The position numbers and the translations under genes were made by a program. This document shows positions 29,776-38,576 of a stretch of DNA of 64,000 nucleotides, one piece after another (position 1 is the stretch's first letter; each line of letters begins with the position of its first letter). Under the pieces are notes generated by a model. The model did not search any database, was not told the origin of the DNA, and worked only from the letters and a program-made list of their open reading frames with translations. This stretch comes from Arthrobacter alpinus. GTDB taxonomy: Bacteria; Actinomycetota; Actinomycetes; Actinomycetales; Micrococcaceae. The stretch lies in assembly GCF_001445575.1 (NCBI RefSeq), contig NZ_CP013200.1, forward strand, positions 3,782,001 through 3,846,000, written 5' to 3'.

Positions 29776-30207
29776 GTGACAAATTCTGATTCTTCAGCAG
29801 CTACCAGCCTAACCAATCGTTACGGGTCTCCCAAGCGTAAGGTGACCAAAAAAACACGCAACATCCTCATTGTTGTGGCGATCGCACTGGCCGTGGTGTG
29901 GGCTCTCTGGGCCACTTTTGGCTCCAACGACGGAGTTTCTCAAAAAGATCTCAGCTACAAGGTCATTGATTCGACCATGACTACCGTGGATTTCGCCGTT
30001 ACCAAGGCGCCGGAGGCTACGGCCCGTTGTGCCGTCAAGGCGATGGATGAAAGCTTCGCGGTAGTGGGTTGGAAGGTGGTCACGATCGAGCCCAACGGGA
30101 AAGACGTTGGCTCTGAAAATGGCCGCACCAGAACTATTCGTGCGGATCTGCGTACCGACACCCTGGCCGTGACGGGAATCGTCGAAAACTGCTGGATCGT
30201 GAAGTAA
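29776..30207 (+). CDS. DUF4307 domain-containing membrane protein
   Basis: A 143-aa protein: short cytoplasmic N-terminus ending TNRYGSPKRKVTKKTRN, one membrane helix (ILIVVAIALAVVWALWATF), and an extracellular domain with TTVDFAVTKAPEATARCAVK and a terminal VTGIVENCWIVK. The two cysteines may form a disulfide. It corresponds to M. tuberculosis Rv1081c between mca and greA. GTG at 29776 is chosen to start MTNSDSSAATS; an earlier in-frame start would add 32 residues. Confidence 0.85.
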   Translation: MTNSDSSAATSLTNRYGSPKRKVTKKTRNILIVVAIALAVVWALWATFGSNDGVSQKDLSYKVIDSTMTTVDFAVTKAPEATARCAVKAMDESFAVVGWKVVTIEPNGKDVGSENGRTRTIRADLRTDTLAVTGIVENCWIVK

Positions 30208-30404
30208 AAGTTACAGCGGACACTCCAATTCTTGGGTTTATCTGCCTTATTGACTAAACTGGAACCTATTACCATCTGCCCCGCTTGGTTGGCCTAGTTT
30301 TACGGCGCATGGTTTGTGCAACTTTTTTCGTTGCGCAAGCATGAACGTAGCTACTGGGATCGACACCGGCGGGGCCTTTGCTTTGTACATTCAAGGAGAA
30401 CCAC

Positions 30405-30896
30405 GTGTCTACCACTAATAGTGCGCCTTCAGCATGGCTGACGCAGGAAGCCTATGACCGCCTGCAGGCTGAACTTACTCAGATGTCCGGCCCCGGCCGC
30501 GCCGAAATTGTGAGCAAGATTGAGCAGGCTCGTCAAGAGGGCGATTTGAAGGAAAACGGCGGCTACCACGCTGCAAAAGATGAGCAGGGCAAGATTGAAG
30601 CCCGCATTCGCCAGCTCAGCGAGATGCTCCGCAATGCCCGCGTGGGTGAAGCACCTGCCGACGACGGCATTGTGGAACAGGGCATGGTGGTCGTTGCCAC
30701 CATCGCCGGCGATGAAACCACGTTCCTGTTGGGTAGCCGTGAAGTTGGCGCCGGAGACCTGGAAGTTTACAGCGAGCGTTCTGCCCTCGGTGAAGCCATC
30801 ATGGGCTCCAAGGTGGGCGACAAGCTCAGCTATGTAGCACCCAACGGCCGCGACATTGCCGTGGAGATCATCTCCGCCAAGCCCTACGTTGGCTAA
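30405..30896 (+). CDS. greA: transcription elongation factor GreA
   Basis: GreA enters the RNA polymerase secondary channel and stimulates cleavage of backtracked RNA. The 163-aa protein has the N-terminal coiled coil (LTQEAYDRLQAEL through IEQARQEGDLKENGGYHAAK, with the catalytic acidic pair at the tip) and the C-terminal FKBP-like domain (EVYSERSALGEAIMGSKVGD). GTG at 30405 follows AAGGAG by seven bases. A strong intrinsic terminator lies 19 bases after the stop. Confidence 0.97.
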   Translation: MSTTNSAPSAWLTQEAYDRLQAELTQMSGPGRAEIVSKIEQARQEGDLKENGGYHAAKDEQGKIEARIRQLSEMLRNARVGEAPADDGIVEQGMVVVATIAGDETTFLLGSREVGAGDLEVYSERSALGEAIMGSKVGDKLSYVAPNGRDIAVEIISAKPYVG

Positions 30897-30915
30897 GCTT
30901 TCTCATTAGAGCGTA

Positions 30916-30953
30916 AGAAGGGCCGGGTTTCCCAGTGGAAACCCGGCCCTTCT
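30916..30953 (+). terminator. intrinsic terminator of greA
   Basis: AGAAGGGCCGGGTTTCC (30916-30932) pairs perfectly with GGAAACCCGGCCCTTCT (30937-30953) around a four-base loop, followed by TTTG. Confidence 0.93.
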
Positions 30954-30976
30954 TTTGTCTGTTCTTTGTCTGATCT

Positions 30977-31297
30977 CTAGCCGCGCGTACGACGGCGGAA
31001 CTTGGCCAGGAGCGAAGCGCCACCGAGCAGTAGCAAGGCTCCTCCAACGACCGCCAGCAAGATGGTGCCGCTGGCACCGGTGGCAGCGAGCTGTTGGGTA
31101 TTTGCCATGGCTGAGTTGGCCGTGGCTGGGTTAGTCGACGCGGCCTTGGTCTGCGCTGCAGCCACAGTCGTTTCTGGCGCGATCGTTTCGGCACAGTCGG
31201 CATGGTGATCGTCGGGACAGGGCTGGGGATCGGGGTAACCGTGGTGCTCTGAAGAGGGAGATTGACTATCGGTCCTGAGTTGGCCTGAACGAATTAT
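30977..31297 (-). pseudogene. remnant of an LAXTG-anchored surface protein
   Basis: The frame ends in QQLAATGASGTI, a hydrophobic stretch (LLAVVGGALLLLGGASLL) and a basic end (AKFRRRTRG): a complete C-terminal sorting signal of the LAXTG type used by class E sortases of actinobacteria. The frame extends upstream only to a TGA at 31298-31300 and contains no ATG; the only plausible start is GTG at 31165, giving 62 aa without a signal peptide. The extended frame reads PDPQPCPDDHHADC, which looks like genuine extracellular sequence. I therefore read it as the 3' remnant of a larger gene deleted at its 5' end. It converges on greA. Confidence 0.55.
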
Positions 31298-31424
31298 TCA
31301 CGCGCGAAAGCGAGAATAAAAGGTTGTATCTGTGGGTGGACACAAAACGGCACCATCACAGGTGGTGGACCATGCCTGGGACGGTGCCGTGGGTGACGTC
31401 AGAGCACCCGGTCAGTGTTCCTGC

Positions 31425-32663
31425 TTAGTGCACCACGATCGGCTGGAAGCCCTCGGCACGCAGCGCCGTCAACACTATTTCGCAGTGTTCGTGGCCCTTG
31501 GTTTCCAAGTTCACGGTGATGGAGACATCGCCCATGGAGATGGAACCACCCACGCGGGTGTGGTCCACTCCGGTGACGTTGGCATCGTTCTCGGCAATGA
31601 TGCGTGAGATGGTGGCCAGCGAACCGGGGCGGTCGTTGAGCATGATGCGCACCGTCAGGAATCGTCCTGCCGCGGCCAGTCCGCGCTGGATCACCTTGAG
31701 CATCAGCATCGGGTCGATGTTGCCGCCCGAGAGCACCACCACGGTGGTGCCGGGGTTCTCAATTTTGCCTTCCATCAGGGCCGCAACACCCACGGCACCA
31801 GCTGGCTCCACCACCATTTTGGAGCGTTCGAGCAAGAAGATCAAAGCCCTGGCCAACGAGTCTTCGCTGACCGTCACAACATCGTCCACCAACTCGCGAA
31901 TGATGGAGAACGGCAGCTGCCCGGGACGTCCCACGGCAATGCCATCGGCCATCGTGGAGACCTTCTTCAGCGGCACCAATGCATCCGCCGCCAGCGAGGG
32001 CGGGTAGGCAGCCGCGTTCTCAGCCTGCACACCAATAACGCGGATCTCCCGGCCCAGCTCCTTGGCGCGCGCCTTCACGGCAACCGACACGCCAGCTAGC
32101 AGCCCGCCACCGCCAACACCCATGATGATGGTGTCAACATTGGGGACCTGATCCAGGATTTCCAGGCCAATGGTGCCCTGACCTGCCACCACATCAAGGT
32201 TGTTGTACGGATGCACGAACACGGCTCCGGTTTCGCTGGCATAGCGTTCGGCCTCAGCCAAGGATTCGTCAACGTTGTAACCGTGCAACACCACCTCGGC
32301 GCCATGGCCGCGCGTGGCCGCCAGCTTGGGCAACGCTACGCCCACCGGCATGAAAATCTTCGCCTTGATGCCGAGCGCCTTGGCTGCGACGGCAACACCC
32401 TGCGCATGGTTTCCGGCGGATGCCGCCACCACGCCCCGGGCACGCTCTTCAGGCGAAAGTTTCGCCATCCGCACATAAGCACCGCGAACCTTGAACGACC
32501 CGGCGCGCTGCAAATTCTCGCACTTAAAGAAGACCTCCGAGCCCGTCATTCGCCCCAACGCCCGCGAGCTCTCAATCGGTGTGAGGGCAATAATCTCCGC
32601 CAACAAGTCCCGTGCCTCTTCTACATCTGCAAGGGTGACGGGGAGATCGCTGGTTGCGTTCAC
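31425..32663 (-). CDS. ilvA: threonine ammonia-lyase (biosynthetic-type, single ACT domain)
   Basis: Converts threonine to 2-oxobutanoate and ammonia, the entry to isoleucine synthesis. The 412-aa protein has the PLP lysine (Lys58) in GSFKVRGAYVRM, the substrate loop SAGNHAQGVA, the phosphate-binding GVGGGGLLAG and the C-terminal SGGNIDP. An ACT domain follows from ~residue 330 (RFLTVRIMLNDRPGSLA). Length and the single ACT domain match the catabolic/TdcB-like or short IlvA form, so the exact role is open. GTG at 32663 has AGAGG eight bases upstream. Confidence 0.9.
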   Translation of the reverse strand: MNATSDLPVTLADVEEARDLLAEIIALTPIESSRALGRMTGSEVFFKCENLQRAGSFKVRGAYVRMAKLSPEERARGVVAASAGNHAQGVAVAAKALGIKAKIFMPVGVALPKLAATRGHGAEVVLHGYNVDESLAEAERYASETGAVFVHPYNNLDVVAGQGTIGLEILDQVPNVDTIIMGVGGGGLLAGVSVAVKARAKELGREIRVIGVQAENAAAYPPSLAADALVPLKKVSTMADGIAVGRPGQLPFSIIRELVDDVVTVSEDSLARALIFLLERSKMVVEPAGAVGVAALMEGKIENPGTTVVVLSGGNIDPMLMLKVIQRGLAAAGRFLTVRIMLNDRPGSLATISRIIAENDANVTGVDHTRVGGSISMGDVSITVNLETKGHEHCEIVLTALRAEGFQPIVVH

Positions 32664-32765
32664 GGTTCGTGCCTCTTTCTTTTCAGTACTGTTCTGCTGC
32701 ATGTGAGTGACCGGGATCGGCCAAAATTGTGGGCGCAGCCAAGGCCGCGCCGTAATGGGGGCTAA

Positions 32766-33995
32766 CTAAAGTTCGACGGCGGGACGTGGCACTGCGCCAT
32801 CGCCCTCGTCAGTGGCACCCGAGGAGGCAACGGCACTTTCGGTGGCGAGAGCTCCGACGTCGGACTCGGGTAGGGGCAGACCATATTTCTTGACCATCTC
32901 GGGATCACTTTCCCAGCCGCGCCCCGCGATGTAGCGAATGAACGAATTCGCCACGGCCAGCATTGGTACGGCAAACAGGGCGCCCATGATGCCGGCAATA
33001 CCTGAACCGGCGGCAACGGCCAAGATCACGGCTACGGGGTGCAGCGACACGGCGCGGCCCATGATGAAGGGCTGGAGCAGGTGACTTTCCAGCTGCTGCA
33101 CGAGCAGGACGATCCCGAGCATGATCAAGGCGTTGACCCAGCCGTTGGCCACCAAAGCCAGCAGCACAGCCACGGCACCGGTCACGAGGGCACCCACCAC
33201 GGGAATGAAGGAGCCAACAAAGACCAGAACACCCAGCGGCAGGGCGAGTGGAACCTGGATGATTGCGGCACCGGCGCCAATACCAATGGCGTCCACGGCG
33301 GCCACCAAGATCTGCACACGAGCGTAATTGCCCAAGGAGGTCCAGCCACGGCGGGCTGCACCATCAACACCCGGGCGGGCGCGCTTGGGGAAGAACTTGA
33401 CGAGGAAGGCCCAGATATCTTGTCCCTCCAGGAGGAAGAACAGCAAGATGAACAGGGTCAGCAACAGTCCCACGGTGAAGTGCGTCAGACTGGAACCCAC
33501 CCCCAACGCGCCGGACAGGATGGCGTTGGAGTTGTTCTGCAACGCGGCCAGAGCTTCATCGAGGTACTTGGTGATCTGATCGTTGCTGATAGCCAGCGGA
33601 CCAGCATTGAGCCATTCCTGAATCTTCATCAAGCCCTTGATGGCCTGTTGGCTCAGATCAGTGAAACCCACCACCAACTGCCGGCCCACCAGGAACAGGG
33701 CGCCCAACACTAGGGCCACCAAGCCCACTTCAGCAATAGCCACGCTAAGGCCCTGCGGGACGCCAATGTCTTTGAGGGTCTTGACGATAGGGCGCAACAG
33801 TGTGGCCAAAATAGTGGCGATCATGATCGGGATGAGCAAGATGGTGACTTGACTCAATAACCAGATCAGCATGGCCGCAACGATGAGTATCATGGCCATG
33901 CGCCAGGACCAGGCTGCGGCTACCCGCATGCCCAAGGGAACCATGGCGGATTCGTTCTGAACAGTGCGCTCTTCGTGCTGCTTATCAGGCGTCAT
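32766..33995 (-). CDS. AI-2E family transporter
   Basis: A 409-aa membrane protein of the AI-2E/PerM family, about eight helices. The central loop (FFPKRARPGVDGAARRGWTS, ~215-235) and the block PLGVLVFVGSFIPVVGALV with VQQLESHLLQPFIMGR are diagnostic. Substrates vary across the family (autoinducer-2, Na+/H+ exchange), so function is open. ATG at 33995 has GGGAAG nine bases upstream; the in-frame extension to 34103 runs into the repeat array and is rejected. The charged C-terminal tail is cytoplasmic. Confidence 0.9.
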   Translation of the reverse strand: MTPDKQHEERTVQNESAMVPLGMRVAAAWSWRMAMILIVAAMLIWLLSQVTILLIPIMIATILATLLRPIVKTLKDIGVPQGLSVAIAEVGLVALVLGALFLVGRQLVVGFTDLSQQAIKGLMKIQEWLNAGPLAISNDQITKYLDEALAALQNNSNAILSGALGVGSSLTHFTVGLLLTLFILLFFLLEGQDIWAFLVKFFPKRARPGVDGAARRGWTSLGNYARVQILVAAVDAIGIGAGAAIIQVPLALPLGVLVFVGSFIPVVGALVTGAVAVLLALVANGWVNALIMLGIVLLVQQLESHLLQPFIMGRAVSLHPVAVILAVAAGSGIAGIMGALFAVPMLAVANSFIRYIAGRGWESDPEMVKKYGLPLPESDVGALATESAVASSGATDEGDGAVPRPAVEL

Positions 33996-34055
33996 AAAGC
34001 AATACTTCCCCATTGTGTAAAAAATCGTTAAACGGCGTCCATTTTCCCCACCGGC

Positions 34056-34275
34056 TCCCACTGCTCGCAAGCTCACGGCGGGACCCTCGCCGGAGGGGCC
34101 CACACCAGCTCCAAAGGCTCACAAGCTCACGGCGGGACCCTCGCCGGAGGGGGCCCACACCGACTCCAAAGGCTCACAAGCTCACGGCGGGACCCTCGCC
34201 GAAGGGGGCCCACACCAGGTCCAAAGGCTCACAAGCTCACGGCGGGACCCTCGCCGGAGGGGGCCCACACCAGCT
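34056..34275. repeat. four tandem 54-55-bp repeats
   Basis: Four units with consensus CAAGCTCACGGCGGGACCCT then CGCCGGAGGGGGCCCACACC and a CTCCAAAGG spacer start at about 34069, 34123, 34178 and 34233. The first unit begins with CCCACTGCTCGCAAGCTC, the reverse complement of the core in the 38.6-kb array, so both arrays belong to one family. The array separates the AI-2E permease start from the galM stop. Nothing else is visible in 33996-34285. Confidence 0.9.
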
Positions 34276-34285
34276 CCTTCTGGTC

Positions 34286-35230
34286 TCAGAGTGCCGAGTC
34301 AATGCCCCACTGCATGGTGAACTCCTCGGCCGGAGCCAGCCACTGCAGGCCGTCCCCGGAGTTAAAGGCATTGGCCGGTCCCGTCATCGGTTCCATGGCC
34401 ACGGCCAAGGAACGGCCCGGGAAAACATCTGTGACGTACACGTGAACGTATTTCACGCTTCCGTCGTGCCACAGACTCACGCTGCGCCCGTCCGGGGCGG
34501 ACAGCGTGTGGCGCCCAACGCCGTCGTCCGTCACGAGATCAGTGAAGGCGGTGTCCATGAGGGACTCGGGCACGGGCCTGCCGTGGCGCAGATCGTAGCG
34601 GCCACTCACCGCAACACGCCCGGTGGGGATCATGCGCTCATTGGCGCTCAAGTACGTGGCCGCCTGCACGGTCAGCGTCAACTGCTCGGCCGGGACATCG
34701 CCCAGCGTGAAGTACGGGTGCGCACCAAGAACAAAGGGTGCCGGCGCGGTGGAATCGTTAATGAGGGTCTGGGCCACGCGGAGGCTGCCATCGGAGGTCA
34801 GCGAGTACCGCACCTGATGGCGGACCAGGAAAGGATAGCCATGCTGCGGATGGATGATGGCCTCGAGCAGCACAAAATCATCGCCGGACTCTAGAGCGTG
34901 GTATCCGGTGTTGCGCAACAATCCATGGATGGCGTTGTTGCGGGCAACCTCCGTAATGTCCAGCTGCTGAGTGCGGCCATCGAGCTCCCACCGTCCGCCG
35001 TCAATGCGATTGGCGAAGGGCGCCAGCGTGATGCCAGCGGCGCCGGGGGCGATCTCGTCCTCCGGATAGCTCTCCACGAGCGCAACTCCGGACTTGTCAT
35101 AGTGGCGCAGACCGGCGGCCAATGACGTAATAATGGCGGTGGCGTCCCCGCGCTGCAAGCGGAATTGTGCGCCTGTGGCCGAGCGGGTTCCCGCGGAATC
35201 TTGGCCGGCAGCGGTAAGTGAAGTACTCAT
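34286..35230 (-). CDS. aldose 1-epimerase (galactose mutarotase family)
   Basis: Interconverts alpha and beta anomers of galactose or related sugars, feeding galactokinase. The 314-aa protein has APFANRIDGG, NNAIHGLLRN (conserved His), VLGAHPYFTL with the catalytic His, and AMEPMTGPANAFNSGDGL with the catalytic Glu. It fits the family's usual 300-350 residues. ATG at 35230 is 16 bases from a GGAGG, a long gap. It diverges from the deoR-galT-galK operon, so its promoter probably shares the operator region. Confidence 0.9.
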   Translation of the reverse strand: MSTSLTAAGQDSAGTRSATGAQFRLQRGDATAIITSLAAGLRHYDKSGVALVESYPEDEIAPGAAGITLAPFANRIDGGRWELDGRTQQLDITEVARNNAIHGLLRNTGYHALESGDDFVLLEAIIHPQHGYPFLVRHQVRYSLTSDGSLRVAQTLINDSTAPAPFVLGAHPYFTLGDVPAEQLTLTVQAATYLSANERMIPTGRVAVSGRYDLRHGRPVPESLMDTAFTDLVTDDGVGRHTLSAPDGRSVSLWHDGSVKYVHVYVTDVFPGRSLAVAMEPMTGPANAFNSGDGLQWLAPAEEFTMQWGIDSAL

Positions 35231-35317
35231 GGTGTTTAGATTACTGCCTCCACGGCGGCGAATTCTCCTTGTTTCACGACATGTAGCTGCGTAAACACTT
35301 GCCATAATGTAATATTT

Positions 35318-35334
35318 TGTTTGAAACTGTTTAC
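35318..35334. promoter_or_regulatory. probable DeoR-family operator in the gal divergent region
   Basis: TGTTTGAAACTGTTTAC contains two TGTTT half-sites 10 bases apart, a pattern common for DeoR-type operators. GTAAACA at 35291-35297 is the inverted partner of TGTTTAC at 35328-35334, giving a 44-base imperfect operator between galM and the regulator gene. Binding by the adjacent DeoR protein is inferred. Confidence 0.5.
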
Positions 35335-35379
35335 TTATCTTGGCTTACTGACATCGGCGACGGAACTAGGAGTCCATTC

Positions 35380-36207
35380 ATGCTTGCACCAGAGCGCCAG
35401 GCGCGCATCCTCAAGGAGTTGCAACTGCATGAGGCCGTGCGCGTGGCCGATATCGCGGCACTGTTGAATGTCAGCGAAATGACCATTCGCCGCGACATTG
35501 AGACTCTGGATCAGAACGGTCTGGCCCGTAAAATACATGGCGGGGCCATGCGTTTGGCGCGGCTGAGCTCGCTGGAACCTGGCTTCCTGCTCAACGTGGA
35601 CAAGGCGCTGGAAGCCAAGCTGGCCATTGCCGCCGAGGCATTGACTCTGGTGGAACCCGGCATGACCTTGGCCCTGACTGGCGGCACCACCACCTACCAA
35701 CTGGCTGTGGCTTTGGCTGCCGAGCTGGACAGGCTCCCCAACTTGACGGTGGTCACCAACTCCCTCAAGGCTGCTGAACTGCTCTACCACCAGCAGGGCA
35801 GCTCGGATCTGAAGGTCATTGTGACAGGTGGCGAACGCACGCCGTCGGAAGCTCTTGTAGGTCCCGTGGCCCGCCTCGCCCTGCGCAACTTGAACACCGA
35901 CATTTGCTTCATGGGTGTCCACGGTTTGGATGTGGACCGCGGGCTGACCAGCCCCAACGGGCTCGAGGCGGAAACCAACGCCTCCTTCATCGAGGCCACC
36001 TCTCAGCTGGTTCTGCTGGCGGACAGCTCCAAGTTCCAGGTCCGTTCCCTCGCCGCCATTAGTCCCCTTTCCGCCGTTGACACCATCATCACCGATGACG
36101 GCATCAGTGCCGCCACCGCCGATTTATTCGCCCTCCGGGTACCGAACTTTCGCCAGGCCGCACCGCATGCGACCGCCTTCCACCCCTCAACCAGGAAGTC
36201 TTCATGA
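35380..36207 (+). CDS. DeoR/GlpR family transcriptional regulator of galactose genes
   Basis: A 275-aa repressor with an N-terminal DeoR helix-turn-helix (RVADIAALLNVSEMTIRRDI then IHGGA) and a C-terminal sugar-phosphate-binding domain (LTGGTTTYQLAVAL, GPVARLALRNLNTDICFMGV, VLLADSSKF). The effector is probably a galactose intermediate. ATG at 35380 has GGAG eight bases upstream. Its stop overlaps galT by four bases (ATGA), and it heads the galT-galK operon, so it likely regulates itself and galM. Confidence 0.93.
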   Translation: MLAPERQARILKELQLHEAVRVADIAALLNVSEMTIRRDIETLDQNGLARKIHGGAMRLARLSSLEPGFLLNVDKALEAKLAIAAEALTLVEPGMTLALTGGTTTYQLAVALAAELDRLPNLTVVTNSLKAAELLYHQQGSSDLKVIVTGGERTPSEALVGPVARLALRNLNTDICFMGVHGLDVDRGLTSPNGLEAETNASFIEATSQLVLLADSSKFQVRSLAAISPLSAVDTIITDDGISAATADLFALRVPNFRQAAPHATAFHPSTRKSS

Positions 36208-37328
36208 CCATCGCTACCAGTACGCGCCTCGCCGACGGCCGGGAACTCATTTACTTTGACGACGGCGCTCACGCCAAGTCCCACTCTGCGCATGACACGC
36301 GTCCGCTGGATGCCCGCAGCGAAGAGAACACCGGCGAGCTGCGTTACGACGCACTCACAGGAGACTGGGTCGCTGTTGCCGCGCACCGCCAGACACGCAC
36401 CTACCTGCCCCCGGCCGACCAGTGCCCGCTGTGTCCCACCACCGGGGCGAACCTGTCCGAGATTCCCGATTCCGCCTACGACGTGGCTGTTTTTGAAAAC
36501 CGTTTCCCGTCGCTGGGCCCGGCCGTGGGCGCCATCCCGGCAAACCCCGCCTGGGGCACCATGGGCCGAGCCTTCGGCAGGTGCGAGGTAGTAGCGTTCA
36601 CCCCGGAACACACGGGTTCCTTTGCCGGGCTCTCTGAAGAACGTGCCCGCACCGTCATCGACGCCTGGGCACACCGAACGCAGGCGCTGAGCGCACTGCC
36701 CGGCGTGAAGCAGGTCTTCCCGTTTGAGAACCGGGGCCAGGACATTGGCGTCACCCTGCACCACCCGCACGGGCAGATCTACGCCTACTCCTATGTCCCG
36801 CCACGCAGCGAAGTCATGGCCGCTGCCGCCCGCAAGTTCTACGACGCCCACAACGGTACGGCCACCCTGCTCGGCGACATTGTCGCCAAGGAATCCGCAT
36901 CCGGTGAGCGCATGATCGCCCAAGGCGAGCACTTCAGCGCCTACGTGCCCTTCGCGGCGCACATGCCGCTGGAAATCCACATGACCCCGCACCGCCACGT
37001 CCCGGACTTTGCCGCCCTCAACGACGCCGAGCGCGACGAACTTGCCGTCATGTACCTGGACGTCCTGCGCCGCCTGGACAACCTGTACGAAACCCCCACC
37101 CCATACATTGCGGCCTGGCACCAGGCACCGCTGGATTCCGTGCTGCGTCCGGCCGGCCGTTTCCATTTGGAGCTCACCTCACCAAGACGGGCCGCCGACA
37201 AGCTCAAATTCTTGGCAGGCTCAGAAGCCGCCATGGGCGCCTTCATCAATGACACCACTCCGGAACAGGTGGCTGCCCTGCTGCGACGCACCTCCGGATC
37301 CCTCACCCCGAAAGCAGATTTGGTATGA
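36204..37328 (+). CDS. galT: galactose-1-phosphate uridylyltransferase
   Basis: Transfers UMP between UDP-glucose and galactose-1-phosphate in the Leloir pathway. The 374-aa protein has the HIT-type active site HHPHGQIYAY (His-Pro-His, nucleophile) near residue 190, the metal-binding CPLC pair near 75, and AHMPLEIHMTPHRHVPDF with further ligands. The start overlaps the regulator stop and its own stop overlaps galK, so all three are translationally coupled. No galE is seen nearby. Confidence 0.96.
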   Translation: MTIATSTRLADGRELIYFDDGAHAKSHSAHDTRPLDARSEENTGELRYDALTGDWVAVAAHRQTRTYLPPADQCPLCPTTGANLSEIPDSAYDVAVFENRFPSLGPAVGAIPANPAWGTMGRAFGRCEVVAFTPEHTGSFAGLSEERARTVIDAWAHRTQALSALPGVKQVFPFENRGQDIGVTLHHPHGQIYAYSYVPPRSEVMAAAARKFYDAHNGTATLLGDIVAKESASGERMIAQGEHFSAYVPFAAHMPLEIHMTPHRHVPDFAALNDAERDELAVMYLDVLRRLDNLYETPTPYIAAWHQAPLDSVLRPAGRFHLELTSPRRAADKLKFLAGSEAAMGAFINDTTPEQVAALLRRTSGSLTPKADLV

Positions 37329-38485
37329 GCCAGTCCATTAATGCAGCCGAAGTGGCTGCAGCCTTCACCGACGCCTTTGGCGCAACTCCCGACGGCGTTT
37401 GGGCCGCACCGGGACGCGTGAACCTTATTGGCGAGCACACTGACTACAACGAGGGCTTTGTCCTGCCGTTCGCGATTGACCGCGCCGCCGCCGTCGCCAT
37501 CAAACTCCGCGATGACAATGTTGCCCGACTGAGCTCTAGCTTCGGCGAGGCGCCCACCGTTACCGTCAACTTGGACACCCTCTCCCACGAGACCATGTCG
37601 GGCTGGACGGCTTACCCGCTGGGCGTTGTCTGGGTCATGCGCCAGATGGGCATCGCCATTGGCGGCTTTGACCTCTTCCTGCACTCCACGGTTCCTTCCG
37701 GTGCGGGCCTGTCCTCCTCAGCCGCCATCGAGTGCGCCGTGGCCACAGCCTTCAACGAGCTCGAACAAGCCGGGCTCAGCCTCAATGAACTGGTTCTTGT
37801 GGGCCATCGTGCCGAGAATGAAGTGGTGGGCGCCCCAACAGGCATCCTGGACCAGTCCGCCTCGCTGCTCTCCACCGACGGCCACGCAGTGTTCCTTGAT
37901 TGCCGCACGCAGGAATCGAAGTTGGTGCCGTTGGACTTGGCCGCCGCCGGGCTGCTGATCCTGGTGGTCGACACCAAGGTCAGCCACGCCCACGCAACCG
38001 GCGGCTACTCCGCCCGCCGCGCCTCCTGCGAGCTGGGCGCCGAGGTGCTCGGTGTTGCCGCGCTGCGTGATGTAGCCGCCGCCGACCTTCCCGAGACTGC
38101 CGGCCTGCTCGATGATGAGACGTTCCGCCGCGTGCGCCACATTGTCACCGAGAACCAGCGCGTTTTGGACACCATCGCAGTACTGGCCGACGCCGGACCG
38201 GCCGCCATTGGCGAGCTGCTCACCGCAAGCCACGCCTCAATGCGCGACGACTTTGAGATCTCCTGCCCCGAGCTGGATCTCGCCGTAGACACCGCACTGG
38301 CCCACGGCGCCTTGGGTGCGCGAATGACCGGCGGCGGCTTTGGCGGCTCTGCCATCGCCCTCATCCCGGTGGCCGAGGAAGCCACGGTGCGTGCCGCCGT
38401 CGTCCGTGTGTTTGCCGAGGCTGGTTTTACTGCTCCGGACATCTTCGCCGTCTCCCCCGCTCCGGGAGCCCGCAAGATCTCTTGA
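37325..38485 (+). CDS. galK: galactokinase
   Basis: Phosphorylates galactose at C1 with ATP. The 386-aa GHMP kinase contains the galactokinase signature GRVNLIGEHTDYNEGFVLP, the phosphate-binding PSGAGLSSSAAIE, and the C-terminal GARMTGGGFGGSAIALIP. It overlaps galT by four bases. A 21-bp perfect hairpin with a T run ends the operon. Confidence 0.97.
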   Translation: MSQSINAAEVAAAFTDAFGATPDGVWAAPGRVNLIGEHTDYNEGFVLPFAIDRAAAVAIKLRDDNVARLSSSFGEAPTVTVNLDTLSHETMSGWTAYPLGVVWVMRQMGIAIGGFDLFLHSTVPSGAGLSSSAAIECAVATAFNELEQAGLSLNELVLVGHRAENEVVGAPTGILDQSASLLSTDGHAVFLDCRTQESKLVPLDLAAAGLLILVVDTKVSHAHATGGYSARRASCELGAEVLGVAALRDVAAADLPETAGLLDDETFRRVRHIVTENQRVLDTIAVLADAGPAAIGELLTASHASMRDDFEISCPELDLAVDTALAHGALGARMTGGGFGGSAIALIPVAEEATVRAAVVRVFAEAGFTAPDIFAVSPAPGARKIS

Positions 38486-38497
38486 CCTTAAAAATAA

Positions 38498-38563
38498 CTG
38501 ACCCGCAGTTGTGGTTGTTATCGGCTCTATTTCGCCGGTTATACAACCACAACTGCGGGTCAG
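38498..38563. terminator. 21-bp bidirectional terminator after galK
   Basis: Arms 38498-38518 and 38543-38563 (CTGACCCGCAGTTGTGGTTG and complement) pair perfectly over 21 bases with a 24-base loop. Seven T residues follow on the plus strand, and AAAAATAA precedes it, giving T residues on the minus strand, so it could stop transcripts from both sides. Confidence 0.9.
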
Positions 38564-38576
38564 ATTTTTTTGCTGT

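Noticed and set aside
32732..32751. Terminator between AI-2E permease and ilvA
   Set aside because: GGCGC-a-GCC/GGC-c-GCGCC has a two-base loop and mismatched centre, too weak to call.
34013..34894. Long plus-strand frame across the 34-kb array and galM
   Set aside because: It is the antisense shadow of the galM coding sequence plus the array.
36003..37166. Long minus-strand frame opposite galT
   Set aside because: galT on the plus strand has full active-site motifs and operon coupling.
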